From Paractinoplanes toevensis (lineage in GTDB: Bacteria; Actinomycetota; Actinomycetes; Mycobacteriales; Micromonosporaceae), in contig NZ_BOQN01000038.1 of NCBI RefSeq assembly GCF_018332695.1, positions 186,001 to 250,000 of the forward strand: a DNA stretch of 64,000 nucleotides. The letters run 5' to 3'. The position numbers and the translations under genes are program-made. Each line of letters starts with the position of its first letter. Position 1 is the stretch's first letter. This document shows, in pieces, positions 33,124 to 41,422 of this stretch. The notes beneath the pieces were generated by a model, which ran no database searches, had not been told where the DNA came from, and saw only the letters and a program-made list of their open reading frames with translations.

Positions 33124-33779
33124 TTGTTGACGAAGGTGGTCGCGGCGGCCGCGCCCTTGCTGTCGATGGCGCTGTTCGACTCGACCGGGCTGGGCACGCT
33201 GCCCGGGAAGACGATGTAGGTCACCCCGGAGGTGGCCCCGCCGTTCTCCGGGTCGGGATTGATGCCGAGGGCCTGCGCCGTCGCGTACGACGCCTCACCG
33301 ATGATGTTGCTCGGGCCCTCGTCGGCGAAGACCGCGTAGACGACCTTGTTGTTGTAGATGATCGCCGCCACGCTGCCCGGCTTGATGCCGCTGCTGGAGT
33401 AGTTGAATCGCGAGCTCGGCAGCGGGATCACGAAATAGTGCGTCTTGTCGGCTTGGAAGGACTTGCCGGCGGACGTCTCGAACGATGTCTGGTTCTGGTA
33501 CCAGGGGTCGGTGTCCTCGTTGCAGTTCGAGGTGCGGACGCCGTCGCAGTCGATGTCCATGTCGGCCTTCCAGAAGAACGCCGATCCGCTCTTGCAGATA
33601 TTGACGGTCGACGAGCCGCCGTCGTCGGTGGCGTACTTGCCCTTGGACGCGACGGTGCAGGAGTTCGTCTTCGCGAGCAGCTGGGCGGCGGTGGGGCCGG
33701 CCGCCTGCGCCGGGGTGGCCACGAAGGCGGTCGAGATCAGGCCCAGCGCGACGAATGCGGTGATGAGCCGGCGTTTCAC
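33120..33779 (-). CDS. secreted chitosanase, glycoside hydrolase family 75
   Basis: A 219-residue exported enzyme that would hydrolyse chitosan. The signal peptide is MKRRLITAFVALGLISTAFV with cleavage after AQA. The mature part matches GH75: SAFFWKADMDIDCDG, VVYAVFADEGPSNIIGEAS (with the Asp/Glu pair of the family), ALGINPDPENGG and GVTYIVFPGS. Four cysteines (SCTVASK, VNICKSG, DIDCDG, TSNCNED) may form disulfides. GH75 is common in fungi and found in Streptomyces. It is monocistronic, with a nested inverted repeat 31-62 bp upstream that may be its operator. Confidence 0.87.
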   Translation of the reverse strand: MKRRLITAFVALGLISTAFVATPAQAAGPTAAQLLAKTNSCTVASKGKYATDDGGSSTVNICKSGSAFFWKADMDIDCDGVRTSNCNEDTDPWYQNQTSFETSAGKSFQADKTHYFVIPLPSSRFNYSSSGIKPGSVAAIIYNNKVVYAVFADEGPSNIIGEASYATAQALGINPDPENGGATSGVTYIVFPGSVPSPVESNSAIDSKGAAAATTFVNN

Positions 33780-33809
33780 ATGGTCCTCCTGGGGGTCGGA
33801 GAAGCGGAT

Positions 33810-33841
33810 CGGGAACTGTTAGGCAACTTGCCGATTTCCCG
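33810..33841. promoter_or_regulatory. nested inverted repeat upstream of the chitosanase gene
   Basis: An inner GGCAA-C-TTGCC palindrome (33822-33832) is flanked by CGGGAA (33810-33815) and TTCCCG (33836-33841). It lies in the leader of the gene starting at 33779. Chitosanase genes in Streptomyces are controlled by the ROK regulator CsnR at palindromic sites, but I cannot equate the sequences. Confidence 0.4.
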
Positions 33842-33909
33842 ATGCCGCCGACCGTACCGAGCCAGGTGGGGGTGCACAAGGTATAGGAGTGAATCAATTC
33901 TTTATCTTG

Positions 33910-34773
33910 TCAGGCATCCACATATGTGGATTCAGGGCTGGGTGCCATCACGATGAGAGCCACGCCGGCCGCGATCAGGGCGGTGGCGGCGAGCACGCGG
34001 GCGCCCAGCGGCTCGTCGAGCAGCCACCAGCCCAGCAGGACAGCCACCACCGGGTTGACGAAGGCGTAGGTGCCGACGATGCGGGGGGCCATGTGGTCGA
34101 GGAGCCAGGTGTACGCGCTGTAGGCGACGATGCTGCCGAACACCACCAGGTAGGCGAGCGCCCACACGGACTGTGGCACGAAGTGGATGTGGGCCGGCTC
34201 GCCGAAGATCACCGCGAGGACGGCCAGGATGCCGCCCGCGCAGAGCATCTCGATGGCACTGGCCATCAGGGCCTGTCGCGGGCGCGGGGCGTGCATCGCG
34301 TAGACCGAGCCGAGACCCCAGCACATCGCGCCGGCCAGGGCCACGGTGATCGCCACCGCGTCGTCGGTGCCGGACGGCCGGGTCAGGACGGCCACCCCGG
34401 CTATGCCGACGACCAGGCCGGACGCCACCGGCCAGCCGATCCGCTCCCGGTCGGCGACGCGGCGGCCCAGTACGATCCACAGCGGGATCGTGGCCAGGAA
34501 CAGCGCGGTCACGCCGGACGGCAGCCACTGCTCCGACCAGGCCGCGCCGCCGGTGCCGGCCGCCGGGAGCAGCAGGCCCTGGATCGCGCCGGCCCGCCAC
34601 TCCGGCCGGGTGGGGATCGGCCATTTGCGCAGGCGGCAGTAGGCGAACAGCAGGGCGCCGGCGAGCAGGAAACGGATGGCGTTCAGGGTCAGCGGGGGAA
34701 TGCCGTCGAGGCCCACCTTCTGTGCGAGGTAGGTCGAGCCCCAGACGACGTACACGATGAGCAGCGGTCCCAT
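33910..34773 (-). CDS. EamA-family (DMT) exporter
   Basis: A 287-residue membrane protein with ten hydrophobic segments in two EamA halves (LLIVYVVWGSTYLAQKVGLDGIPPL; AITVALAGAMCWGLGSVYAM). DMT proteins of this type export amino acids, metabolites or drugs. The ATG at 34773 gives the normal short N-terminus; an ATG at 34845 would run into the divergent AraC gene. The 3' end contains the perfect 16-bp palindrome ATCCACATATGTGGAT (33916-33931). It is divergent from the AraC/GlxA regulator, which probably controls it. Confidence 0.83.
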   Translation of the reverse strand: MGPLLIVYVVWGSTYLAQKVGLDGIPPLTLNAIRFLLAGALLFAYCRLRKWPIPTRPEWRAGAIQGLLLPAAGTGGAAWSEQWLPSGVTALFLATIPLWIVLGRRVADRERIGWPVASGLVVGIAGVAVLTRPSGTDDAVAITVALAGAMCWGLGSVYAMHAPRPRQALMASAIEMLCAGGILAVLAVIFGEPAHIHFVPQSVWALAYLVVFGSIVAYSAYTWLLDHMAPRIVGTYAFVNPVVAVLLGWWLLDEPLGARVLAATALIAAGVALIVMAPSPESTYVDA

Positions 34774-34807
34774 GCCATGCCCGTACCCATGAAGGGGTTG
34801 GCGGTTT

Positions 34808-34836
34808 TGCCATGCATGCCGCAGTTCGTGCCATGC
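34808..34836. promoter_or_regulatory. direct repeats TGCCATGC spaced by two helical turns
   Basis: TGCCATGC occurs at 34808-34815 and again at 34829-34836, 21 bp apart, in the 70-bp region between the divergent EamA and AraC/GlxA genes. AraC-type regulators usually bind such same-face direct repeats. It ends 8 bp before the regulator start codon (34844), so it suits autoregulation. Confidence 0.5.
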
Positions 34837-34843
34837 TGGAGTC

Positions 34844-35797
34844 ATGCTCACCGATGTCGCGGTGGTGATCGCCGAACCCGTGCCCGCCTTCGAGCTGGGC
34901 GTCGCCAGCGAGATCTTCGGGCTGCCGGCCATCGATGCCGACCTGCCCCGATACCGCTATGCCGTGTGCTCGTCGGCGACCGGGCCGCTGCGCACCTCGA
35001 CCGGTTTCTCGATCACCCCGACCGACGACCTCGGCCGGCTGGACACCGCGGATCTGATCATCGTGACCGGCGCGTCACCGTCGGCGACGCCGCCGGGCGA
35101 CGCCCTCACGGACAGGCTTCGGCGGGCCGTCACCCGCGGTGCGACGGTGGCGGCCATGTGCACCGGAGCGTTCCAGCTTGCCGCGACCGGCCTGCTCGAC
35201 GGGCGTACGGCTACGACCCATTGGGCGTACGCCGATGAGCTGGCCCGCCGATACCCCCGGGTGACCGTCGACCGGGACAGCATCTACGTCGTCGACGGGC
35301 CGATCGCGACCAGCGCCGGTTCCTCCGCCGCCATCGACCTGTGCCTGCACCTGCTGCGCCGCGAGCACGGCGCCGATGTGGCCAACCGGGTCGCCCGGGA
35401 GATGGTCGTCCCGGCGCACCGCAGCGGCGGCCAGGCCCAGTTCTCCCGCACCCCGGTCCCGCCGCCGTACGGTGCCGGCCTCGCCGAGCTGCTCGACTGG
35501 ATCGCCGACCACCTGACCGAGGACCTGTCGGTCTTCGCGCTGGCCGGCCGGGCCGCCATGTCGCCGCGCACGTTCATCCGGCACTTCACCGCGGCGACCG
35601 GCGATACCCCGGCGGCCTGGGTGCGCGGCCAGCGCGTACGCCACGCCGAACAACTGCTGGAACGCGCCGACGTGCCGATCACCGCGGTGGCCCGGCGCTG
35701 CGGTTTCGGCAGCGCCGACACCCTGCGGCGGCACTTCCGCCGGGTGCGTGGGGTAACGCCCGAAACGTACCGGGCGGCCTTTCGCCGCCTGGAATAA
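34844..35797 (+). CDS. GlxA-type AraC-family regulator with DJ-1/PfpI domain
   Basis: A 317-residue regulator. Residues ~3-170 form a DJ-1/PfpI-like domain (VAVVIAEPVPAFELGVASEIF, DLIIVTGASPSA, AAMCTGAFQLAATGLLDGR with the usual nucleophile-elbow cysteine). The C-terminal ~110 residues carry two AraC helix-turn-helix motifs (LAGRAAMSPRTFIRHFTAAT; ITAVARRCGFGSADTLRRHF). Such GlxA-like proteins regulate amine, nitrogen or detoxification genes. It is divergent from the EamA exporter and 30 bp upstream of an MFS transporter, so both transporters are possible targets. Confidence 0.9.
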   Translation: MLTDVAVVIAEPVPAFELGVASEIFGLPAIDADLPRYRYAVCSSATGPLRTSTGFSITPTDDLGRLDTADLIIVTGASPSATPPGDALTDRLRRAVTRGATVAAMCTGAFQLAATGLLDGRTATTHWAYADELARRYPRVTVDRDSIYVVDGPIATSAGSSAAIDLCLHLLRREHGADVANRVAREMVVPAHRSGGQAQFSRTPVPPPYGAGLAELLDWIADHLTEDLSVFALAGRAAMSPRTFIRHFTAATGDTPAAWVRGQRVRHAEQLLERADVPITAVARRCGFGSADTLRRHFRRVRGVTPETYRAAFRRLE

Positions 35798-35827
35798 CCG
35801 CCAACCCGCCGGGGTACGGGCGATCTC

Positions 35828-37255
35828 ATGTCCACCGGAACGATCCGCACTGATGTCCCGGCCCGGCTCGATCGGCTGCCGTGGGCGCGCTGGCACTGGA
35901 TGATCGTGATCGGCCTCGGCACGGTGTGGGTGCTCGACGGCCTCGAGGTCACGATCGTCGGCAACCTCTCCGGGCGACTGTCCGAACCGGGCAGCGGCCT
36001 GGACATCACGCAGAGTCAGGTCACCGGTCTCGGTGCCGCCATCTACGTGCTCGGCGCCTGCTGCGGCGCCCTGTTCTTCGGCTGGCTGACCGACCGGTTC
36101 GGCCGCAAGAAGCTGTTCATGGTGACCCTCGCGGTCTACCTGTTCGGCACCGCGATGACCGCGTTCTCGTTCGACGTGTGGTGGTTCTTCCTGTTCCGCT
36201 TCGTCACCGGCGCCGGCATCGGCGGCGAGTACGCGGCCATCAACTCGGCGATCGACGAACTCATCCCGGCCCGGCACCGCGGCCGGATCGACCTGGTCAT
36301 CAACGGCACCTACTGGGCGGGCGCGGCGTTCGGCGCGCTGCTCACCGTGCCGATCCTCACCCAGCTGCCGGTCGGCTGGGGCTGGCGGGTGGCGTTCGGG
36401 CTGGGTGTCGTGCTCGGCCTGGTGATCCTGCTGGTGCGGCGGCACGTGCCGGAAAGTCCGCGCTGGCTGTTCATCCACGGCCGCGGCGACGAGGCGGAAG
36501 CCCTGGTCCGCGGCGTCGAGGAGGAGGTCGCCCGCGAGGACCGGGTCACGCTGGAACCGGTCGACAAGACCATCGAGATCCACCAGCGCAGAACGGTCGG
36601 CTTCGGCGTCATCGCGAAGACCCTGATCAAGCAGTACCCCAAGCGGGCCGGGCTGGGCTTCGCGCTGTTCATCGGTCAGGCGTTCCTCTACAACGCGATC
36701 ACCTTCGGGTACGCGCAGATCCTGCAGACCTTCTTCCAGGTGCCGTCCGGCAGCACCGGCTACTACTTCGCGGTGATCGCGGTCGGCAACCTGCTCGGCC
36801 CGCTGCTGCTGGCGTCGCTGTTCGACTCGGTCGGCCGGAAAATCATGATCACCGGGACGTACGTACTCTCCGGGGTCCTGCTGTTGGGAACCGCCTGGCT
36901 GTTCTCGGCCGGGGTGCTCAACGCGGTGACCATGACCGCCTGCTGGTGTGTCGTGCTGTTCTTCGCGTCGGCCGGCGCGTCCTCGGCATACCTGACGGTC
37001 AGCGAGATCTTCCCGATGGAGACCCGGGCCATGGCGATCGCGTTCTTCTACGCGATCGGGACGGCGGCCGGCGGCATCGCCGGCCCACTGATCTTCGCCG
37101 AGCTGGTCGGCACCGGCAAGGTCGGCGACACCGTGCTGGCCTTCACCATCGGCGCCGCCGTGATGATCGCCGGCGGCCTGGTGGAGGCCGTGCTGGGCGT
37201 GAAAGCCGAGCGCAAGAGCCTGGAAGACATAGCCAAGCCGCTGACCGCCACCTGA
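35828..37255 (+). CDS. MFS transporter, sugar/metabolite:H+ symporter type
   Basis: A 475-residue transporter with twelve predicted helices. The conserved loop 2-3 motif GWLTDRFGRKKLF and its partner LFDSVGRKIMI are present. The segment VPESPRWLFIHGR after helix 6 is the PESPRWL signature of the sugar porter and aromatic/metabolite:H+ symporter groups. It follows the AraC/GlxA regulator by 30 bp on the same strand and is probably co-regulated. The substrate (sugar, organic acid or aromatic acid) cannot be fixed from the sequence. Confidence 0.86.
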   Translation: MSTGTIRTDVPARLDRLPWARWHWMIVIGLGTVWVLDGLEVTIVGNLSGRLSEPGSGLDITQSQVTGLGAAIYVLGACCGALFFGWLTDRFGRKKLFMVTLAVYLFGTAMTAFSFDVWWFFLFRFVTGAGIGGEYAAINSAIDELIPARHRGRIDLVINGTYWAGAAFGALLTVPILTQLPVGWGWRVAFGLGVVLGLVILLVRRHVPESPRWLFIHGRGDEAEALVRGVEEEVAREDRVTLEPVDKTIEIHQRRTVGFGVIAKTLIKQYPKRAGLGFALFIGQAFLYNAITFGYAQILQTFFQVPSGSTGYYFAVIAVGNLLGPLLLASLFDSVGRKIMITGTYVLSGVLLLGTAWLFSAGVLNAVTMTACWCVVLFFASAGASSAYLTVSEIFPMETRAMAIAFFYAIGTAAGGIAGPLIFAELVGTGKVGDTVLAFTIGAAVMIAGGLVEAVLGVKAERKSLEDIAKPLTAT

Positions 37256-37515
37256 CCCATGCCACGCAGCTTCGGCCTGCGGCTTCGGCTTGCCGCCGAT
37301 CTGGTGGAGTTCCCGTTGGGAGCGAGCCGGAACTCCACAAGATCTGGCCTCGGCTCGCTGGCGTATCCGGCAAAGGATATTTGTCGAGCGGGTGAGTCCA
37401 CGAAGTGGACAGAAGAGCTGCGTTTTGGGAGAGCGCCCCACTATTCGCGAGGAGAGGCCGGGTGTGGGTGCCGTGAACCGACAGCTGGAACGACCGGGGG
37501 CCGGAGAGGATCCAC
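37256..37515. other. unexplained structured intergenic element
   Basis: This 260-bp gap between two convergent MFS genes has no convincing gene. It contains a 10-bp inverted repeat GTGGAGTTCC (37304-37313) / GGAACTCCAC (37329-37338) with a 15-nt loop, flanked by GATCTGG direct repeats. It also holds a hairpin GTCCAC-GAA-GTGGAC (37396-37410) and a purine-rich 3' part. Its AT-containing patches (AAAGGATATTTG) differ from the surroundings. It could be a dispersed repeat, a structured RNA or a mobile-element remnant. Confidence 0.45.
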
Positions 37516-38937
37516 CTAATGGGTGGGCGCGGTTCCCTGAGCTGTAGCCGTTTCCTGGATGGTGACGCCGTCTTGCGTGGTGGCTCCGTTTTGGGGCGTC
37601 GCGCCGTTCTGGGGCGTGGCGGGGGTCTGGGGCCTGGTGGAGGTCTGGGTGCGGCGTGGCTGCAAGACTCCGGCCAGGAGGATCACGAGGACGCCGGCGA
37701 AGGGGACCACGAGTAGGCCGGCGCGCAGGCTGGTGGCGTCGGCTACCGCGCCGACCACCGGTGGGGAGAGCAGGAAACCCAGGCGCATCAGCCAGGAGAC
37801 CACTGTCAGGCCGGTGCCGGGGCGCAGGCCGGGCAGTTCGTCGGCCTCGTGCATCGCGGCCGGGACCAGGGTGGCGACGCCGAAGCCGGCCGCGGCGAAA
37901 CCGAGGATCGTGCCGGGGACGGTGGGCACGGCCAGGGCCAGGCCCATGCCCGCCGCGACGATCACGCCGCCGGCCCGGGCGACCGTGCGCTGGCCGAAAC
38001 GGTCTACCAGGCGGTCGCCGATGAGCCGGCCCGCGAACTGGGCGCCCACCAGGGCGATGTAACCCCACGCGGCGACCGCGGCGGCCGCGTTCAACGACCC
38101 GGACAGGTAGACCGCCGCCCAGGAGTTGCCGGCGTCCTCGACGAGGGTGCCGCCCATGGCGATCAGCACGAGCGCGCCGACGATCAGCCAGATCCGCGGG
38201 CCGGCCGCCGCGCGAACACCCGCCGCGAACCCCGGGCCAGCCGCTCCCGCGCTGGCGGCCTCGGGCCTGGCGGCTTCCGAGGCGACGGCTCCTGGGCTGA
38301 CGGTTCCCGGGTTGGGGGCTTCTGGGCTGGCGGCTAGCGGGTTGGCGGCTCCTGGGCTGGTGGTTTCCGGGCCGGGTAGGCAGAAGCGGTGGGCGGCGAA
38401 GGCGATCAGCACGAACAGCGCGCCGGAGATCGACAGGTGCAGGCTGCGCGGCACGTCCAGGGCGATCGCCGCCGCGGCCATCGCTCCGCCGGTCACCGCG
38501 CCGATCGACCAGATCGCGTGGAACGAGTTGATGATCGAGCGGCGGTATTCGCGCTGGACCCGCAGGCCGTGTGCGTTCTGGGCCACGTCGGTGATCGCGT
38601 CCATCGCGCCGGCCAGGAACAGCACCGCGGCGAACAGTACGACCGACGGGGCCACGCCGGCCAGGAGCACGCCGGCCGCGGTCAGCAGCGTGCCGGCGGT
38701 GGCCACCGTGGCCGAGCCGAACCGGCGGACCAGCACCCCGGCGGCCAGCCCGGCGGCGATCGCGCCGGTCGGGAAGGCCGCCACGGACAGGCCGTATATC
38801 GCGTTGCTGAGCCCCAGGTCGGCCTTGATCTGCGGGTATCGCGGGATCAGGTTGGCGAACAGCGCCCCGTTCGTGAAGAACAGCGCGGCGACCGCGAATC
38901 GCGCCCGCCGGAGGCGGGCGGAGGCAGGGAGACTCAT
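37516..38937 (-). CDS. MFS transporter, efflux-like
   Basis: A 473-residue major facilitator (RRARFAVAALFFTNGALFANLIPRYPQIKADLGLS...) with about twelve helices. Between the halves lies a cytoplasmic linker of xxPxA pentapeptides (TSPGA, ANPLA, ASPEA...), and the C-terminal tail repeats ATPQNG. The gene follows rph on the same strand. The chosen ATG (38937) has no ribosome site but lies 7 nt after a TACGAT -10-like element, so it may be leaderless. ATG 38976, overlapping the rph stop, is an alternative. A 41-bp perfect palindrome fills the junction. The N-terminal pattern fits efflux or sugar-efflux relatives; the substrate is unknown. Confidence 0.82.
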   Translation of the reverse strand: MSLPASARLRRARFAVAALFFTNGALFANLIPRYPQIKADLGLSNAIYGLSVAAFPTGAIAAGLAAGVLVRRFGSATVATAGTLLTAAGVLLAGVAPSVVLFAAVLFLAGAMDAITDVAQNAHGLRVQREYRRSIINSFHAIWSIGAVTGGAMAAAAIALDVPRSLHLSISGALFVLIAFAAHRFCLPGPETTSPGAANPLAASPEAPNPGTVSPGAVASEAARPEAASAGAAGPGFAAGVRAAAGPRIWLIVGALVLIAMGGTLVEDAGNSWAAVYLSGSLNAAAAVAAWGYIALVGAQFAGRLIGDRLVDRFGQRTVARAGGVIVAAGMGLALAVPTVPGTILGFAAAGFGVATLVPAAMHEADELPGLRPGTGLTVVSWLMRLGFLLSPPVVGAVADATSLRAGLLVVPFAGVLVILLAGVLQPRRTQTSTRPQTPATPQNGATPQNGATTQDGVTIQETATAQGTAPTH

Positions 38938-38976
38938 GCGTACGATCGTACACATGATGTGTACGATCGTACGCAT
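38936..38976. promoter_or_regulatory. 41-bp perfect palindrome, double operator between rph and MFS gene
   Basis: All 20 base pairs on each side of a single central base (38956) are complementary. Each half contains the 10-bp palindrome TACGATCGTA (38941-38950 and 38962-38971), with centres 21 bp apart. It runs from the last base of the rph stop codon to the start codon of the MFS gene and covers its candidate -10. It looks like a two-dimer TetR-type operator; in RNA it would form a long hairpin over the start codon. Confidence 0.8.
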
Positions 38977-41366
38977 CACTGAAGGATCTCGATGTACCCG
39001 TCGGTGCCGTGCACCCGGATCCGCCGGCCGTCCGGGATCAGCCGGGTGGCGTCGACCACGCCGACCACGGCCGGCAGGCCGTACTCCCGGGCGATCACCG
39101 CCCCGTGCGTCATCTGGCCGCCGACCTCGGTGACCAGGCCGGCGACGGTGACGAACACCGGTGTCCAGCTCGGGTCGGTGTGCGGCGTGACCAGGATGTC
39201 GCCCGGTTCGAGGTCGGCCTCGGCCATGTCCAGCACGACCCGGGCCCGGCCCTCGACGGTGCCGGCCGACACCGGCAGGCCGACCAGGGCACCGGCCGGC
39301 ACCCCGTCGTGCGGGTACGACCCGGTGACGACCTCACCGTCCGAGGTGTAGACCCGGGGCGGGGTGAGTGCCTCGTACGCCCGGAATTCGTCCTTTCGCC
39401 GGTCGATCAGCTCGTGATCGGCGCGGCCGGTGCGGGTGACGTCGCCGAGCTCGGGCAGCGTGAGGTAGTAGATGTCGGTCCGCTCGCGGAGTACGCCGGC
39501 GTCCACCAGCCGGTCGGCCTCGTCCAGCAGGGCCAGCTTCCAGACGAAGTAGCGGCACATCATGAAGTACTTCGGGTATTCGCGATAGCCGGCGAAGGTG
39601 CGGAGCCGGTCGATCATCGCCGCCACCTCGGTGGCCTTCGCCTCGCCGTCCGGCAGTTCCCGCAGGCGGGCCAAAAAGTCCTCCTCCGCCGCCCGGGCCG
39701 CCGCGCGGCCTTCCTCGAAGAGCCGCCGGTGGGCGCCGGGCTCGAAATTGCGGATGTTGGCGAGGATCAGCGGCAGAAGGGTGTCCGGCTCTTCGCTCCA
39801 GCGCGGCCGGGTGATGTCGATCTCGCCGACGCAGCGCATGCCGTGCCGGTCGAGCCAGGAGCGCAGGGCCGGGTCATCGAGGGACGGGTTGTCCGACCGG
39901 CGGAAGGCATCGGCGACATCGAGCAGTTCGAGGCCCATCTCCGAGGTGATGTTGTGCGGGACCGACCGGGTGAGGACGTCGGCCGCGTTCTTCTCGCCCA
40001 GCCACTGTTCGAGGTGGTCGTTGAGCCACCAGGTGGCCTCCATGCTCGCCATGATCGCCTGGTGGTTCCGCGGATCGAACAGCAGCCGCTTCAGCTCCTG
40101 CATGTCGGCGAGGACGAAGTCCACCAGGTCCGCCCCGGACCGGCCCCGGATCGCGACCTTCAGCGCGGCGACCGAGGCCTCGCTGCTCGCGATCAGCTCG
40201 GCCGGGATGGCCGGATCGGTCGGCATCGGGGGCGGGGGAGAGGGCGGCCCGCCGGCCGACCCGTCGTCGGCCACCTCCGGGACGAAATTGCGGTCGGCGA
40301 GGGCCTGCAGCGCGCCCCCGACCAGCGGATCGGACTGCCACAGGCCGAGGAGGCCGGCGCGCCGCGCGGGCGAGGCGAGAATCGGGGCGACGTCGACGAA
40401 CAGCCGCCCGCCCGCCTCGTAGGTCGACGGGGGCATGTTCAGCCGCCGCACCGACAGCCCGAGGGGCTTCATCGGCTCCGTCCACATCTGCTGGTGGCCG
40501 ACCGAGACGTACACGTGCTTCCCCTGATCGCGAACCTCGGGGATCGGGAACAGGGTGGTGATCGGCCGGCTCTGCACGATCGCGAAGTCGTCGCCGGCCA
40601 GGCACCACTCGATGTCCTGCGGACGGCCGAAGTGCGCCTCGATCCGCCGGCCGAGCTCCACCAGCCGTACCGCCTGGGTGTCGGTCAGGGTGGGCCGCTC
40701 CCCGGCGATCGTCTTCGCGATGACCTCGCCGTCGCGCAGCGTGAAGAGGTCCGGGTTCACCCGGCCGGAGACGAGGTCCTCGCCGAGGCCGTGCACGGCC
40801 TCCACCGCGGCGACCTTGCGGTCGGCGGTGACCGGGTCGGCGGTGAACAGCACCCCGGCGGCTTCCGCCGGGACCATCCGCTGCACGATCACGGCCATCC
40901 GGACCGTACGGTCGTCGATGCCGTTACGCCGCCGGTAGGCCACGGCCCGATCGGTGAACAGCGAGGCCCAGCACCGGCTGATGTGCGAGAGGACCGCCGC
41001 CGCCCCCTCGATGTTCAGGTAGGAGTCCTGCTGCCCGGCGAACGAGGCCCCCGGCAGATCCTCGGCCGTCGCGCTGGACCGCACGGCGTACGCGCCCGGG
41101 CCGAGAGCGTCGCCGATCTCCGCCGCGAGATCGTCCGGGATCGCGATCTCCTCGATGGTCCGGCGCAGAGCCGCCAGGCCGTACGGGTCGAGCCGATCCC
41201 CGAGGTCCCCGAGCACCGGAACGACGACCCGGCGGTACGCGTCGGTGGTCACGCAGAAGCCGGGCGGGACGCTGACCCCGTCGATCCGGGTCAGTGCCCC
41301 CAGGTTGGCGCCCTTGCCGCCGACGAGCTCGAGCCGATCCTCGCCCAACGTCCTTACATACCGCAC
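38976..41366 (-). CDS. rph: rifampicin phosphotransferase
   Basis: A 796-residue PEP-utiliser-like enzyme that inactivates rifamycins by ATP-dependent phosphorylation. The N-terminal ATP-binding domain (~1-310: LVGGKGANLGALTRIDGVSVPPGFCVTT; AVRSSATAEDLPGASFAGQQDSYLN; EWCLAGDDFAIVQSRPIT) is followed by a helical rifamycin-binding domain and the C-terminal swivelling His domain. The catalytic histidine is in GGQMTHGAVIAREYG (~residue 753). The protein is slightly shorter than known Rph proteins (about 860). The GTG at 41366 gives the expected N-terminus. A near-consensus rifamycin-associated element lies 57 bp upstream, which strongly supports this call over a generic PEP synthase-like protein. 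Confidence 0.88.
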   Translation of the reverse strand: MRYVRTLGEDRLELVGGKGANLGALTRIDGVSVPPGFCVTTDAYRRVVVPVLGDLGDRLDPYGLAALRRTIEEIAIPDDLAAEIGDALGPGAYAVRSSATAEDLPGASFAGQQDSYLNIEGAAAVLSHISRCWASLFTDRAVAYRRRNGIDDRTVRMAVIVQRMVPAEAAGVLFTADPVTADRKVAAVEAVHGLGEDLVSGRVNPDLFTLRDGEVIAKTIAGERPTLTDTQAVRLVELGRRIEAHFGRPQDIEWCLAGDDFAIVQSRPITTLFPIPEVRDQGKHVYVSVGHQQMWTEPMKPLGLSVRRLNMPPSTYEAGGRLFVDVAPILASPARRAGLLGLWQSDPLVGGALQALADRNFVPEVADDGSAGGPPSPPPPMPTDPAIPAELIASSEASVAALKVAIRGRSGADLVDFVLADMQELKRLLFDPRNHQAIMASMEATWWLNDHLEQWLGEKNAADVLTRSVPHNITSEMGLELLDVADAFRRSDNPSLDDPALRSWLDRHGMRCVGEIDITRPRWSEEPDTLLPLILANIRNFEPGAHRRLFEEGRAAARAAEEDFLARLRELPDGEAKATEVAAMIDRLRTFAGYREYPKYFMMCRYFVWKLALLDEADRLVDAGVLRERTDIYYLTLPELGDVTRTGRADHELIDRRKDEFRAYEALTPPRVYTSDGEVVTGSYPHDGVPAGALVGLPVSAGTVEGRARVVLDMAEADLEPGDILVTPHTDPSWTPVFVTVAGLVTEVGGQMTHGAVIAREYGLPAVVGVVDATRLIPDGRRIRVHGTDGYIEILQ

Positions 41367-41422
41367 GCGTGCCCCGTTTCCGCAGGTAGTGGCCAACGGT
41401 CGACGATTCTGCGCCACCACCC

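Noticed and set aside
33916..33931. Perfect 16-bp palindrome ATCCACATATGTGGAT
   Set aside because: It lies inside the last codons of the EamA gene, away from a promoter. It may be part of a terminator or chance, and I did not find a second copy.
35075..38953. A minus-strand open frame of 1292 codons
   Set aside because: It is a shadow of the AraC and MFS genes and the gap between them; the residues are Arg/Gly/Pro-rich and match nothing.
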